In this document: in pieces, positions 1 through 8,440 of the stretch
Layout: each line of letters starts with the position of its first letter
How positions within the stretch are numbered: position 1 is the first letter of the stretch
Assembly: GCA_009885425.1 (NCBI GenBank)
Contig: VFKS01000388.1
Location: forward strand, 1-16,073
Direction of reading: 5' to 3'
DNA from: Novosphingobium sp.
GTDB taxonomy: Bacteria; Pseudomonadota; Alphaproteobacteria; Sphingomonadales; Sphingomonadaceae
DNA length: 16,073 nucleotides
Notes under the pieces: model-generated
Told to the model about the DNA's origin: nothing
The model's input: the letters and a program-made list of their open reading frames with translations, nothing else
Databases searched by the model: none
Position numbers and translations under genes: made by a program

Positions 1-860
1 TCGCGCGCCGCACGGCGGCGGGCATAGGCGGCGCTCATCGGTCCGCCTGTGGGGTCGGTCAACTGGAACATCATCCCGTTCGACAGGTTCGAGTTGTGCG
101 GGATCGACAGCGCCTTGCCACCGGTCTTTTTTTCGTAGGCGTCCATGTAATCCCACAGACCGTCCGGATAGATGTTGTCGAACGAGGCCAGCGGCATGAA
201 CTCGGAAACTTTGCTCCCACCATCGCGGAAAACCACGTTGCGGTGCAGATTGTTGCCACGGTTCATCAGCGTATATTCGAAGCCGTGGAAAGCCGAGAAT
301 TTGCCGGGTTCGTTGTAGCGATCAACCACCGCAATGTGGGCAAACCAGTTCTTGCGGAGCCGCTCCGCCGCACCTTCGGGGTTGAGCAATTCGGGCGGCA
401 GGCTGTTCTTGGCCTTGGCGTCGATAATCTCGCCGACAGCCTTCTGCGATTGCTCCGGCCCTTCGTGCATCATGTCATACCAGCGCAGCATCAATGGGTG
501 CGTGATGAACGAGCGCGGAGCGTTGTAGAGGTCCTTGATCGTGGCAAAGCCGTCCGAATGGTCAGTGATCACCAGAAAGTCGAGCGGACGGGCCAGCTTG
601 GCCTTGATCCCGGTCGAGGAGGTCACTTCATCCCCGCGCGCAAAACGCAGCGCTGCTTCGGGATCGAGCCGATTGCCAAATCCAAAGGCGTCGGGGGAAT
701 TGGATGTGTGGAGATGGGTATCGCCCCAATAGACTCGCTGGGGAAAGGCGGTCTGGCTGGTCGCCTCAGCCTCTGGCGCGGCTGGCTTGGTCTGATTGCA
801 GCCCCCCACCAGCGCGCTGGTGCCCAACAACAGTGCAGCCATGACTATGGCCTTGCGCAT
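1..860 (-). CDS. DUF3604 domain lipoprotein (3' end beyond window)
   Basis: About 286 codons are visible; the reading frame stays open to the window edge, so the C-terminus is missing. The protein starts MRKAIVMAALLLGTSALVGG-C: a basic residue pair, a hydrophobic stretch and a Cys at residue 21, which reads as a lipoprotein signal peptide. A mature N-terminus rich in Ala, Pro and Glu follows, then the family signature VYWGDTHLHTSNSPDAFG and, further on, DFLVITDHSDG, both resembling metal-binding His/Asp motifs of PHP-type hydrolases. Later motifs (FHGFEYT, LHRNVVFRD, IPHNSNLSNG) also match DUF3604 proteins as I know them. The family has no settled function; a membrane-anchored periplasmic metal-dependent hydrolase is an inference. 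A clear ribosome site (GGAGG, plus-strand 870-874) lies nine bases before the ATG. The gene follows the carbonic anhydrase gene on the same strand with a 158-base gap holding an inverted repeat. Confidence 0.88.
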   Translation of the reverse strand, partial: MRKAIVMAALLLGTSALVGGCNQTKPAAPEAEATSQTAFPQRVYWGDTHLHTSNSPDAFGFGNRLDPEAALRFARGDEVTSSTGIKAKLARPLDFLVITDHSDGFATIKDLYNAPRSFITHPLMLRWYDMMHEGPEQSQKAVGEIIDAKAKNSLPPELLNPEGAAERLRKNWFAHIAVVDRYNEPGKFSAFHGFEYTLMNRGNNLHRNVVFRDGGSKVSEFMPLASFDNIYPDGLWDYMDAYEKKTGGKALSIPHNSNLSNGMMFQLTDPTGGPMSAAYARRRAAR

Positions 861-901
861 CTACAAACCCCTCCAGCCCCAGTTTTGAAAAGCAACTTGC
901 C

Positions 902-924
902 AGCTTGACGGTGCAGGTCAAGCT
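902..924. repeat. Perfect 8-bp inverted repeat upstream of the DUF3604 gene
   Basis: AGCTTGAC (902-909) and GTCAAGCT (917-924) are exact reverse complements around a 7-base centre. The element lies 42-64 bases upstream of the DUF3604 start and about 95 bases beyond the carbonic anhydrase stop. No T-run follows directly on the minus strand, so a simple intrinsic terminator is unlikely. An operator for the DUF3604 gene, or an mRNA hairpin, fits better. No clear -10 box was found beside it. Confidence 0.4.
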
Positions 925-1018
925 TTCAACGGCTCAAAGTGGTGCGGAACTGGCGCGTGATAGCGGTATGGGGTTAGCGGCCAATCGGTTGCTTCAATGC
1001 CGTGTGAGCGCCGCTTTG

Positions 1019-1672
1019 CTATTCGACAGGAGCGAAGCTCCCGCTCGGTTCGTCAAGCAAATGCAGCACACCATCAGAGATCGCAAAGAACGCGCCGGTC
1101 AGGCGCAGTTCGCCGCTGCGCTCCTTGCTGCGGACACATGGGAAGCTGCGCAAATTCGTGAGGCTGACTTGGACACCGGCCTGTTCCATAGCAAGTTCGG
1201 CAGGACGTCCAGTGGTGCCGTGCTTAGCTACCACCTGTTCGCGCGCATCATCGAGTAGCGCGATCCAATCGGCGATGAAGCCGCCTTGACCCGGTTCGGT
1301 GCCATAGAGCTCGCGAGTGAGCGCCGCTTTGCAGCCGCCGCACATACCGTGACCCAGCACCACGATTTCTTTAACTTTCAGCACCTGCACCGCGAATTCC
1401 AGGGCAGCGGATACGCCGTGGTGACCGGGCGTCGTCTCAAACGGCGGAACCATTGCGGCGACATTGCGCACGACAAACACTTCGCCCGGATCAAAATCGA
1501 ACACCTGCGATGGATCGACCCGGCTGTCCGAACAGGCGATGACCATCACTTGCGGTTCTTGCCCTTCTCGCAGTGCAGCCCAGCGATCGCGATTTGGACC
1601 CCAAGCGGAAGAACGAAACCTGCGATAACCGTCAATCAGGCGATCAAGGCCGGTGGTGTTTGCGCTGTTCAT
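1019..1672 (-). CDS. Beta-class carbonic anhydrase
   Basis: A 217-residue zinc enzyme that interconverts CO2 and bicarbonate in the cytoplasm. The full beta-class active site is visible: CSDSRVDP gives zinc ligand Cys47 and the Asp49/Arg51 dyad, and HGMCGGC gives zinc ligands His108 and Cys111. The length is usual for bacterial beta carbonic anhydrases. I chose the ATG at 1672 (MNSANTTGLDRLIDGYRRF). The frame runs open 34 codons further upstream, but that part would overlap the divergent lipA gene and has no family resemblance; an AGGCGG-like ribosome site lies just before 1672. The gene is divergent from lipA across 65 bases. It may supply bicarbonate for biotin-dependent carboxylations or help in pH balance, which is general family knowledge. 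Confidence 0.95.
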   Translation of the reverse strand: MNSANTTGLDRLIDGYRRFRSSAWGPNRDRWAALREGQEPQVMVIACSDSRVDPSQVFDFDPGEVFVVRNVAAMVPPFETTPGHHGVSAALEFAVQVLKVKEIVVLGHGMCGGCKAALTRELYGTEPGQGGFIADWIALLDDAREQVVAKHGTTGRPAELAMEQAGVQVSLTNLRSFPCVRSKERSGELRLTGAFFAISDGVLHLLDEPSGSFAPVE

Positions 1673-1737
1673 GGCCCGCCTAATGGCGCCAGAAATTCTG
1701 ACTGGCAAGCGCGCGTGCATGCGCCTATCTGGGCGCC

Positions 1738-2667
1738 ATGAACGACCTCTCCAATGTCCCCGCAACCGAGCCACGCCAGCGCAAGCCTGACTGGATCCGG
1801 GTCAAGGCTCCGACCAGCAAGGGCTATGGCGAAACCCGCCAACTGATGCGCGACCTGAAGCTCAATACCGTATGCGAAGAAGCGGCTTGCCCCAATATCG
1901 GCGAATGCTGGACCAAAAAGCACGCCACAGTGATGATCCTGGGTGACATCTGCACCCGCGCCTGCGCGTTCTGCAACGTAAAGACCGGAATGCCGCGCGC
2001 AGTCGATCCGCTCGAACCGGAACACGTCGCGCTGGCGGCTGCCAAGCTGGGGCTTGAGCATATCGTCATTACCTCGGTTGACCGCGATGACCTGCCCGAT
2101 GGCGGGGCCGGGCAGTTCGTCAAGGTGATCAAGGCACTGCGGGCCAATACCCCCGACACGACAATCGAAATCCTCACCCCGGACTTTCGCGGCAAGATGC
2201 GCGAAGCAGTCGAAGCCATCGTCGCAGCCGGGCCGGACGTCTATAACCACAACCTGGAAACCGTCCCGCGGCTATACCCGACGATCCGCCCCGGTGCGCG
2301 TTACTACGCCTCGCTGCGCCTGCTGGACGAGGTCAAGCGCCACGATCCGCTGGTCTTCACCAAAAGCGGAATCATGCTCGGGCTCGGCGAGGAGCGGCTG
2401 GAAGTCCATCAGGTGATGGACGACATGCGCAGCGCCGGGATCGATTTCATGACCATGGGGCAGTATCTGCAACCCACCCAAAAGCACGTCAAAGTGGCCG
2501 AATTTGTCACGCCGCAGACCTTTGATGCCTATGGCGCAGTGGCGCGGTCCAAGGGCTTTCTGCAAGTCGCGGCCAGCCCGCTGACCCGCTCCAGCTATCA
2601 CGCCGGTGATGATTTCCGCGAGATGCGGGCCGCGCGGCAAGCTCAGGTGGCACGCGCGCGCCGCTGA
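1738..2667 (+). CDS. lipA: Lipoyl synthase LipA
   Basis: A 309-residue radical SAM enzyme that inserts two sulfur atoms into the octanoyl chain carried on lipoyl domains, the last step of lipoate formation for 2-oxoacid dehydrogenases and the glycine cleavage system. The auxiliary [4Fe-4S] cysteines Cys46, Cys51 and Cys57 ([13 protein letters not shown]) and the SAM-cluster cysteines Cys72, Cys76 and Cys79 (CTRACAFC) are all present. [13 protein letters not shown] and the C-terminal RSSYHAGD, with the conserved Ser that ligates the auxiliary cluster, are also intact. Length is normal. No Shine-Dalgarno sequence precedes the ATG; a TATCTG box at 1726-1731 would place the transcript start at or near the ATG, so a leaderless message is possible. 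The stop overlaps the next gene's start by one base. Confidence 0.98.
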   Translation: MNDLSNVPATEPRQRKPDWIRVKAPTSKGYGETRQLMRDLKLNTVCEEAACPNIGECWTKKHATVMILGDICTRACAFCNVKTGMPRAVDPLEPEHVALAAAKLGLEHIVITSVDRDDLPDGGAGQFVKVIKALRANTPDTTIEILTPDFRGKMREAVEAIVAAGPDVYNHNLETVPRLYPTIRPGARYYASLRLLDEVKRHDPLVFTKSGIMLGLGEERLEVHQVMDDMRSAGIDFMTMGQYLQPTQKHVKVAEFVTPQTFDAYGAVARSKGFLQVAASPLTRSSYHAGDDFREMRAARQAQVARARR

Positions 2668-3125
2668 TGCCGGGAATTCGCGAAACTCGCCAGCTGCGCT
2701 GGTCGCCCGAACAGATGTTCGATCTGGTCGCTGATGTCGCCCGTTATGGCGAGTTTCTGCCATGGGTGGTGGCGACCCGGGTTAATTCGGACAGCGAGAC
2801 CGAGATGGTCGCCGATATGTTGATCGGCTTCAACGCACTGCGTGAAAAGTTCACTTCAAAAGTGATCAAGAGCCGGCCTGACCGGATCGAAGTGATCTAC
2901 ATCGACGGGCCGATGCGCGATCTCGACAATGTCTGGCACTTCAAGCCGATTCCGGGCGGCTGTGAGGTTGAATTTCACGTCGATTTCACGTTCCGCAATG
3001 CGCTGTTTGAAAAGCTCGCCGGTCAGTATTTTGACCGTGCTTTCCGTAAGATGGTCGGCGCTTTTGAGGAACGAGCTGAAGCGCTTTACGGCAACAACAG
3101 TTCGAGCGCGACCACGACCGCCTGA
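2667..3125 (+). CDS. RatA/COQ10-like START-domain protein
   Basis: A 152-residue protein of the COQ10/RatA branch of the START/polyketide-cyclase fold. The N-terminal [20 protein letters not shown] and the following [13 protein letters not shown] are the typical beginning of this family. [16 protein letters not shown] forms the closing helix. Eukaryotic COQ10 binds ubiquinone and supports respiration. E. coli RatA was reported to hinder joining of ribosomal subunits and is often labelled a toxin, but in alphaproteobacteria next to lipA the quinone-chaperone role is the more likely one (inference). The ATG at 2667 shares its A with the lipA stop (TGATG), so translation is probably coupled. The last 40 bases overlap the convergent CinA-like gene. 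The last ten residues are rich in Ser and Thr and likely disordered. Confidence 0.93.
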   Translation: MPGIRETRQLRWSPEQMFDLVADVARYGEFLPWVVATRVNSDSETEMVADMLIGFNALREKFTSKVIKSRPDRIEVIYIDGPMRDLDNVWHFKPIPGGCEVEFHVDFTFRNALFEKLAGQYFDRAFRKMVGAFEERAEALYGNNSSSATTTA

Positions 3126-3577
3126 TGCCGGATTTCGGCGCGGGTGGTGCCTTCGAGCAGGCGTTCTTCGGCCACCAGTTCATCGCTGCCGCGCACCGCG
3201 CGGGCAAAGACCACAGTGCCGACCGGCTTGAATTCGGAGCCGCCATCGGGTCCGGCGATTCCGCTGACCGCTACCGCCACATCGGCTCGGCTGACCCGCA
3301 GTGCGCCCTGCGCCATGGCCCAGGCGCAGGCTATCGAAACCGCTCCGAACGTATCGATGATATCGTTCGAAACCCCCAGACTTTCGTGCTTCGCCTCGTT
3401 CGAATAGGTCACAAAACCGCGGTCGAGCACGGCTGACGATCCCGGAACCTCGGTCAACGCCGCGCAAACAAGCCCGCCGGTGCAACTTTCGGCCAGCGCC
3501 ACGGTTCGGCCGATCGCCCGGTTCTCGGTAATCACCCGCGCGGCAAGAGCGGTCAGGTCTTCAGGAAGCAAGTTCAC
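3086..3577 (-). CDS. CinA C-terminal family protein (nicotinamide-nucleotide amidase, PncC-like)
   Basis: A 163-residue stand-alone CinA C-terminal domain without the N-terminal MoaB-like part found in full CinA. The family deamidates NMN to NaMN in the pyridine nucleotide cycle. AESCTGGLV carries the catalytic Ser31. The downstream [12 protein letters not shown] and [17 protein letters not shown] are the other conserved blocks of the active site and fold. The start is GTG at 3577; the protein begins [15 protein letters not shown], as family members usually do, although no strong ribosome site is visible. It lies 75 bases downstream of ispDF on the same strand and may be co-transcribed with it. 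Its 3' end overlaps the convergent START-domain gene by 40 bases. Confidence 0.94.
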   Translation of the reverse strand: MNLLPEDLTALAARVITENRAIGRTVALAESCTGGLVCAALTEVPGSSAVLDRGFVTYSNEAKHESLGVSNDIIDTFGAVSIACAWAMAQGALRVSRADVAVAVSGIAGPDGGSEFKPVGTVVFARAVRGSDELVAEERLLEGTTRAEIRHQAVVVALELLLP

Positions 3578-3652
3578 AGCTGTGGTAATCCCAATCGCGA
3601 ATCGCGCGCTGCGCCTTGGTCCTGTTCTACGGGAAAATCCAGCGCTGTTCGC

Positions 3653-4801
3653 TTAGCCGCGCAATAGCGTCGCGGCGGCCTGAGCCGCGATCCCTTCCGA
3701 ACGACCTGTAAAGCCCAGCTTTTCGGTGGTGGTGGCTTTGACGCTGACCGCTGAGATGTCGGTTCCCAGCAACTCGGCCAAACGCGCCCGCATGGCTTCA
3801 CGGTGCGGGCCGATCTTGGGCGCTTCGCAGATCAGTGTCAGATCGACATTGCCGATCCGGTAGCCCGTCGCTGCGGCAAGACCGACTGCGTGGGTTAGGA
3901 ACCGATCAGAACTGGCGCCTTTCCATTGCGGATCGCTAGGCGGGAAGTGGCTGCCGATATCACCTGCACCAATCGCTCCAAGGATCGCGTCGACCAGCGC
4001 ATGGATCGCAACATCGGCATCGCTGTGCCCGGCCAGGCCCTTGTCATGGTCGATCTTGACCCCGCACAGCCACAGCGCTTCGCCGGGGGCGAGGCGGTGG
4101 ACATCATAGCCGGTGCCGACCCGGACCACCGGGGCAGTGTCGGCGAAATCGCTGGCAAAAGTCAGCTTGTGCAACCGTTCGTCTCCTTCAACCAATGTCA
4201 CCTCATACCCGGCAACGCGGGCGACTTGCGCATCGTCACCCGCCTCTTGCGCACTGTCCCAGGCCCGGTGTGCCGCGAGAATAGCCGGATAATGAAACGC
4301 CTGCGGGGTCTGCACCCGGCGCAATACGTCGCGTTGTGCCGGGGCGCCCATCAGCGCGCCATCGGCATGAGCGAGGCTATCGACCACTGGCAGAACCGGG
4401 ATCGCGCCGGGGGTAAGTTCCAGCGCCGCCAGCAAGCGGTCGATCACTGTCAGTGGCAGGACCGGGCGAGCGGCATCGTGGATCAGAACGTGGGCAGGGC
4501 GGGCCGCCTCCAGCGCCTCCAGCGCCAGCCGGACCGACTGCTGCCGGGTCGCGCCGCCGGTAATGATCCTGATCCCGGCAATTCCGCGCAGCGCCTGTTC
4601 AGCGATATCCGCGCCGCCAGCGGGCACAGTGACAATAATCGTCGCCACGCCCGCCGCTACCAGTGCTTCGGCTGAATGCCGAACCACCGGCTTTCCGCGC
4701 CATAGTGCGAACTGCTTGGGGAGTGGTTGGCCCGCGCGCAAGCCTGCCCCGGCCGCGACGATCACGGCGGCAACTGCAGGGCGGGAAGGGGCATCAACCA
4801 T
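3653..4801 (-). CDS. ispDF: Bifunctional IspD/IspF enzyme (MEP isoprenoid pathway)
   Basis: A 382-residue fusion of two non-consecutive enzymes of the methylerythritol phosphate pathway. Residues about 10-225 are IspD, 2-C-methyl-D-erythritol 4-phosphate cytidylyltransferase, with the glycine-rich CTP loop VAAGAGLRAGQPLPKQF and IHDAARP. Residues about 226-382 are IspF, 2-C-methyl-D-erythritol 2,4-cyclodiphosphate synthase, with metal ligands Asp233 and His235 (GTGYDVHRL) and His267 (in GHSDADVAIHALVDA), plus DIGSHFPPSDP and the terminal KATTTEKLGFTGRSEGIAAQA. Such fusions are known in many alphaproteobacteria. IspE, the enzyme that acts between the two, is not in the window. The ATG at 4801 fits the family N-terminus. 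The gene is divergent from dusB across 72 bases. Confidence 0.97.
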   Translation of the reverse strand: MVDAPSRPAVAAVIVAAGAGLRAGQPLPKQFALWRGKPVVRHSAEALVAAGVATIIVTVPAGGADIAEQALRGIAGIRIITGGATRQQSVRLALEALEAARPAHVLIHDAARPVLPLTVIDRLLAALELTPGAIPVLPVVDSLAHADGALMGAPAQRDVLRRVQTPQAFHYPAILAAHRAWDSAQEAGDDAQVARVAGYEVTLVEGDERLHKLTFASDFADTAPVVRVGTGYDVHRLAPGEALWLCGVKIDHDKGLAGHSDADVAIHALVDAILGAIGAGDIGSHFPPSDPQWKGASSDRFLTHAVGLAAATGYRIGNVDLTLICEAPKIGPHREAMRARLAELLGTDISAVSVKATTTEKLGFTGRSEGIAAQAAATLLRG

Positions 4802-4818
4802 GCACCGCCGGTATAGGC

Positions 4819-4847
4819 TTGCCGCGCGCGGAGCAATTCCCTATGTG
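4819..4847 (+). promoter_or_regulatory. Candidate promoter for the dusB-ntrBC unit
   Basis: TTGCCG (4819-4824), a 17-base spacer and TATGTG (4842-4847) resemble a housekeeping -35/-10 pair, each matching four of six consensus bases. A start near 4854 would leave about 20 bases before the dusB ATG, including an AGG at 4861-4863. It lies in the 72-base divergent gap with ispDF. This is read by eye, and GC-rich DNA often gives chance matches. Confidence 0.3.
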
Positions 4848-4873
4848 CTGCCCAAATTTTAGGCACATTGACA

Positions 4874-5890
4874 ATGAACCCGCTTCCACTGCCGCCTCGG
4901 CTCGACCCGATCATGGTTGGCCCAGTCCAGATCGACTGCCCGGTGATCCTTGCCCCGATGACCGGGGTCAGCGATCTGCCGTTCCGCCGCCTGGTCCGGC
5001 GGTTCGGTTCAGGCCTCAATGTCACCGAAATGGTCGCTACTCCGGCGGCGATCCGCGAAACGCGGGTGTCGCTGCAGAAGATCATGTGGGACAAGATCGA
5101 AGAGCCGGTCTCGATGCAGTTGGTCGGCTGCGATCCGCTGCAGATGGGCGATGCGGCTAAGTTGGTCGAAGACCGCGGCGCTGCGATTATCGACATCAAC
5201 ATGGGTTGCCCGGTCAAAAAAGTCGTCAATGGCTATGCCGGATCGGCGCTGATGCGCGAAATCCCGCTCGCCACCAAGCTGATCGAAGCGACCGTGAACG
5301 CGGTCAAAGTGCCGGTCACCGTCAAGATGCGGATGGGCTGGTGCCATGACAGTCTGAATGCGCCAGAACTCGCCCGGATTGCCGAGGATCTGGGCGCCAA
5401 GATGATTACCGTCCACGGCCGCACCCGCAACCAGATGTACAAGGGCGAGGCAGACTGGGCCTTTGTTCGCAGCGTCAAGGAGGCTGTCTCGATCCCGGTG
5501 ATCGTCAACGGAGATATCTGCAACATCGCCGATACGGCCAAGGCGCTGGAGCAATCTGGCGCTGATGGGGTGATGATCGGGCGCGGCTCCTATGGCCGGC
5601 CCTGGCAACTCGCCCAGATTATGCACTGGCTGAAAACCGGACAGGAACAAGTCGATCCGACGCTGGGTGAGCAGCTTGATCTGATCCTCGAGCACTACCA
5701 GATGATGCTCGATCACTATGGCAGCGATACCGGGGTCAAAATGGCCCGCAAACATCTGGGTTGGTATATCCATGGGGTGCCCGGATCAGCCAAGTTCCGC
5801 AATTTCATCAATTTCATCGCCGATCCTGATGAAGTGATGCAGGCGCTGCGCGAATTCTACGATCCATTTGTCCAGCGGGCGGCGGCCTGA
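4874..5890 (+). CDS. dusB: tRNA-dihydrouridine synthase DusB
   Basis: A 338-residue flavin enzyme that reduces specific uridines of tRNA to dihydrouridine using NADPH. The barrel begins with the FMN-site block [14 protein letters not shown]. Residues 107-116 ([10 protein letters not shown]) contain the catalytic Cys112. Further FMN and phosphate contacts lie in [27 protein letters not shown] and [13 protein letters not shown]. The C-terminal helical tRNA-binding domain ([19 protein letters not shown]) is complete. I prefer the ATG at 4874 to a TTG two codons earlier because AGG at 4861-4863 is better spaced from it. The stop shares a base with the ntrB start. In many proteobacteria a dus gene leads an ntrBC or fis operon, so this arrangement is familiar. 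Confidence 0.96.
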   Translation: MNPLPLPPRLDPIMVGPVQIDCPVILAPMTGVSDLPFRRLVRRFGSGLNVTEMVATPAAIRETRVSLQKIMWDKIEEPVSMQLVGCDPLQMGDAAKLVEDRGAAIIDINMGCPVKKVVNGYAGSALMREIPLATKLIEATVNAVKVPVTVKMRMGWCHDSLNAPELARIAEDLGAKMITVHGRTRNQMYKGEADWAFVRSVKEAVSIPVIVNGDICNIADTAKALEQSGADGVMIGRGSYGRPWQLAQIMHWLKTGQEQVDPTLGEQLDLILEHYQMMLDHYGSDTGVKMARKHLGWYIHGVPGSAKFRNFINFIADPDEVMQALREFYDPFVQRAAA

Positions 5891-6975
5891 TGATCGATGC
5901 CCAGCGCCAGCTTGCCAGTCTGTCGCTGGCGGTCGTGCTGCTGGCGCCCGGGCAAAAGATCGCGGCGGCCAATCCCGCGGCAGAGCAAATGTTGGGACAG
6001 AGTTTTCGGCGGCTTGAGGGCAGGGCGATTGGCGACCTACTCCGCTTTGCCGAAACCCGGATTGGCGAGCGGCTGAGTGACAGCGAGGCCCAGCTTTCGG
6101 CTCGCGCCACCAGCGTTTCGGTCAATGGTCAACCGCCGCGACAGATCGACCTGACAATGGCCCCGGTGATCGATCAACCGGGCTGGCAAGTGCTGACCCT
6201 GATCGACATCGGCGGGGCCGAGGCGCTGCGCGAGGCACCAGCTGCGGGTGAGGGCGGGGTGCTACGCGCGCCTGAAATCCTGGCGCACGAAATCAAGAAC
6301 CCGCTGGCTGGAATTCGCGGCGCGGCGCAGCTGCTGGGGCGCAAGCTGGAAGGCAAGGATCTGGCGCTGACTAGCCTGATCGCTGACGAGGTTGACCGGA
6401 TCGCCAAGCTGATCGACCAGATGCAATCGCTTTCCAGCCGGACCGCGCTCGATCTGGCCCCGTGCAACCTCCACGAGGCCGTGCGGCGGGCTCGCGCGGT
6501 GATCGAGGCCGGCGGCAAGGCGCCGCCGATCCTTGAAGAGTTCGATCCTTCACTGCCGCCAGTGCGGGGCAATGCCGATGCCCTTGTGCAGGTGATGATC
6601 AACCTGTTGGCCAACGCCGCTGACGCCACCGCCCAACAGGCCGACCGCCGGATCATCATTCGCACCCGCTTTGCCAGCGGGCTCCAGTTGCACTCAACCG
6701 CTGATGGGACCGCGCTGCGCCTACCAATCGAGCTGCGGATCAGTGACAATGGACCAGGCATCGCTGCAGACTTGCGCGAGCATATCTTTGAACCCTTCGT
6801 ATCGTCCAAAAAGAGCGGGCAGGGGCTGGGTCTGGCGCTGGTCCGGCGGCTGCTTCGCGATATGAACGGGCGGATCAATCACGATCGCGACGAGGCCACT
6901 GGCTGGACCCATTTTCGGGTCCACCTGCCAATGAGCCGCGTGCTGCACAAGGGCGAACAGGAAGCTGCCGCATGA
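5890..6975 (+). CDS. ntrB: Nitrogen regulation sensor histidine kinase NtrB
   Basis: A 361-residue cytoplasmic kinase and phosphatase that controls NtrC according to nitrogen status, normally through PII proteins. Residues 1 to about 110 form a PAS-like sensor domain (QLASLSLAVVLLAPGQKIAAANPAAEQMLG region). The H box LAHEIKNPLAGIRGAA places the phospho-acceptor at His133. The N box is QVMINLLANAADA (Asn242), the G1 box DNGPG at 286-290, the F box IFEPFVSSK, and the G2 box GQGLGLALV near 310. No transmembrane segment is seen, as expected for NtrB. It overlaps dusB by one base and ntrC by four, so the three genes are surely co-transcribed and probably translationally coupled. No glnA or glnB is near. 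Confidence 0.96.
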   Translation: MIDAQRQLASLSLAVVLLAPGQKIAAANPAAEQMLGQSFRRLEGRAIGDLLRFAETRIGERLSDSEAQLSARATSVSVNGQPPRQIDLTMAPVIDQPGWQVLTLIDIGGAEALREAPAAGEGGVLRAPEILAHEIKNPLAGIRGAAQLLGRKLEGKDLALTSLIADEVDRIAKLIDQMQSLSSRTALDLAPCNLHEAVRRARAVIEAGGKAPPILEEFDPSLPPVRGNADALVQVMINLLANAADATAQQADRRIIIRTRFASGLQLHSTADGTALRLPIELRISDNGPGIAADLREHIFEPFVSSKKSGQGLGLALVRRLLRDMNGRINHDRDEATGWTHFRVHLPMSRVLHKGEQEAAA

Positions 6976-8375
6976 CCATTCTTCTGGTTGAAGACGACGC
7001 CGGGATTGCGCTGGTAATCACCGCCGCACTCGAGGCGGAAGGTTTTACCGTCAGCGTTTGCGATTCGATTGCCGAGCGTGACCGGCTACTGGCCAGCGAG
7101 CGCTTTGCCGCGCTGGTGACCGACGTGATGCTGACCGATGGCGATGGGATCGAAACCATCGGCACGGTACGCGCAGCTGCGCCGGATATGCCGATCATTA
7201 TCCTTTCAGCCCAGAACACGCTCGATACCGCAGTGCGGGCCAGCGATACCGGGGCTTTTGAATACTTCCCCAAGCCGTTCGATATCGATGAACTGGCCCG
7301 CACCGTCCGTCAGGCGGTCGGCAATGCCAAGGTTCGCGGAAGCGAGGAAGACGAGGTCCCGGTTGCCGGCCTTCCGCTGGTTGGCCGATCGGCGGCGATG
7401 CAAGCGGTATACCGGATGATCACCCGGGTGCTGCGCAATGACTTGTCAGTGCTGGTGCTCGGCGAAAGCGGGACCGGCAAGGAACTTGTCGCCGAAGCGA
7501 TCCACCAGCTAGGTCAGCGCAAGAATGGGCCGTTCGTAGCGGTCAATACTGCTGCGATTCCGGCCGAACTGATCGAAAGCGAGCTGTTCGGGCACGAAAA
7601 GGGCGCCTTCACCGGAGCCGTGGCGCGCCACGCAGGGAAGTTTGAACAGGCCGATGGCGGCACACTGTTTCTGGACGAGATCGGCGACATGCCACTTGAG
7701 GCTCAAACCCGGCTGCTGCGCGCGCTGCAATCGGGCAAGATCCGGCGGGTCGGCGGGCGCGAGGAAATCGCGGTCGATGTGCGGATCATCGCTGCGACCA
7801 ACAAGAATCTCGAGCCGATGATCGCGGCGGGACAGTTCCGTGAGGATTTGTTCTATCGGCTCAATGTGGTTCCGGTAACTCTGCCGCCACTGCGCGAACG
7901 GGCCGACGATATTCCAGCGCTGGCGCGCCATTTCCTGGGTCTGGCGGCGAGTGAAGGCTTGCCCCGCCATAGCCTGGCCGAAGATGCCGCCACGCTGTTG
8001 GCACAGCAGCCCTGGCGCGGAAACGTGCGTGAACTGCGCAATTTCATCTACCGCATTTCCCTGCTGGTGCGTGAGGACCGGATCTTAGCGCCGGCCATTG
8101 CTCCGCTGCTGGCGCAGGCTGCGGCCACCGGAAGGGGTGACGAGGGTCAGACTCTCGATGGCGCGGTGGCGCACTGGCTTGCTGCGCACCATCCGGCTCC
8201 GGGGCGGGTCTATGACGAGGCTTTGGCAGCCTTTGAGCGCCCCTTGTTTCTCGCTGCACTGCGCGAGACGCAGGGCAATCAACTGCGCGCGGCCCAGCTA
8301 TTGGGGATCAACCGCAACACCTTGCGCAAGCGACTGACCGAATTGGCAATCGATCCGGGACTGTTGCAGCGCTGA
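6972..8375 (+). CDS. ntrC: Nitrogen regulation response regulator NtrC (sigma-54 activator)
   Basis: A 467-residue three-domain response regulator that drives sigma-54 transcription of nitrogen assimilation genes. The receiver (1 to about 120) has the acidic pair EDD near residue 8, the phospho-acceptor Asp51 and Lys101. The AAA+ domain (about 135-365) has Walker A GESGTGKE at 164-171, the sigma-54 contact loop GAFTGA at 211-216, Walker [10 protein letters not shown] from 231, and the sensor segment [11 protein letters not shown]. The C-terminal Fis-type helix-turn-helix is [20 protein letters not shown]. All activator motifs are intact, unlike its neighbour NtrX. The ATGA overlap with ntrB gives tight coupling. 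No hairpin followed by a T-run lies behind the TGA. Confidence 0.97.
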   Translation: MTILLVEDDAGIALVITAALEAEGFTVSVCDSIAERDRLLASERFAALVTDVMLTDGDGIETIGTVRAAAPDMPIIILSAQNTLDTAVRASDTGAFEYFPKPFDIDELARTVRQAVGNAKVRGSEEDEVPVAGLPLVGRSAAMQAVYRMITRVLRNDLSVLVLGESGTGKELVAEAIHQLGQRKNGPFVAVNTAAIPAELIESELFGHEKGAFTGAVARHAGKFEQADGGTLFLDEIGDMPLEAQTRLLRALQSGKIRRVGGREEIAVDVRIIAATNKNLEPMIAAGQFREDLFYRLNVVPVTLPPLRERADDIPALARHFLGLAASEGLPRHSLAEDAATLLAQQPWRGNVRELRNFIYRISLLVREDRILAPAIAPLLAQAAATGRGDEGQTLDGAVAHWLAAHHPAPGRVYDEALAAFERPLFLAALRETQGNQLRAAQLLGINRNTLRKRLTELAIDPGLLQR

Positions 8376-8402
8376 ATCGCTCCTGATGCGGGGTGAATCG
8401 CC

Positions 8403-8427
8403 TTGCATTCATGCAACAGTAGTGTTG
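8403..8427. repeat. Two overlapping inverted repeats before ntrY
   Basis: TTGCAT-TC-ATGCAA (8403-8416) is a perfect 6-bp inverted repeat. CAACA-GTAG-TGTTG (8414-8427) is a perfect 5-bp inverted repeat that shares bases 8414-8416 with the first. GCAAC recurs at 8413-8417 and 8435-8439. As DNA they could be operator half-sites across a promoter; as RNA they would form mutually exclusive hairpins. Confidence 0.5.
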
Positions 8428-8431
8428 TAAT
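8403..8431 (+). promoter_or_regulatory. Candidate ntrYX promoter overlapped by inverted repeats
   Basis: In the 65-base gap between ntrC and ntrY, TTGCAT (8403-8408), a 17-base spacer and TGTAAT (8426-8431) form a plausible housekeeping promoter; the -10 matches five of six bases but the -35 only three. The transcript would start within a few bases of the ntrY ATG, which has no Shine-Dalgarno sequence, so the message may be nearly leaderless. Two inverted repeats listed separately cover the -35 and the spacer. Confidence 0.33.
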
Positions 8432-8440
8432 CGGGCAACG

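Noticed and set aside
96..908. A 270-codon plus-strand open frame opposite the DUF3604 gene
   Set aside because: Its sequence is the antisense shadow of a gene with clear family motifs, and it shows no recognisable domain. Long antisense frames are common in GC-rich DNA.
2667..3125. A toxin-antitoxin system involving the RatA-like protein
   Set aside because: No antitoxin partner is adjacent; the lipA neighbour and the COQ10-like sequence favour a quinone-related housekeeping role.
5009..5773. A 254-codon minus-strand open frame opposite dusB
   Set aside because: It is fully covered by dusB with intact catalytic motifs; its His- and Asp-rich product is typical of reverse-read GC-rich genes.
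8392..8407. Possible sigma-54 promoter (GG ... TTGCA) before ntrY
   Set aside because: The GG at 8392-8393 is 11 bases from the GC of TTGCA; sigma-54 needs 10, and the -24 half does not otherwise match TGGCAC.
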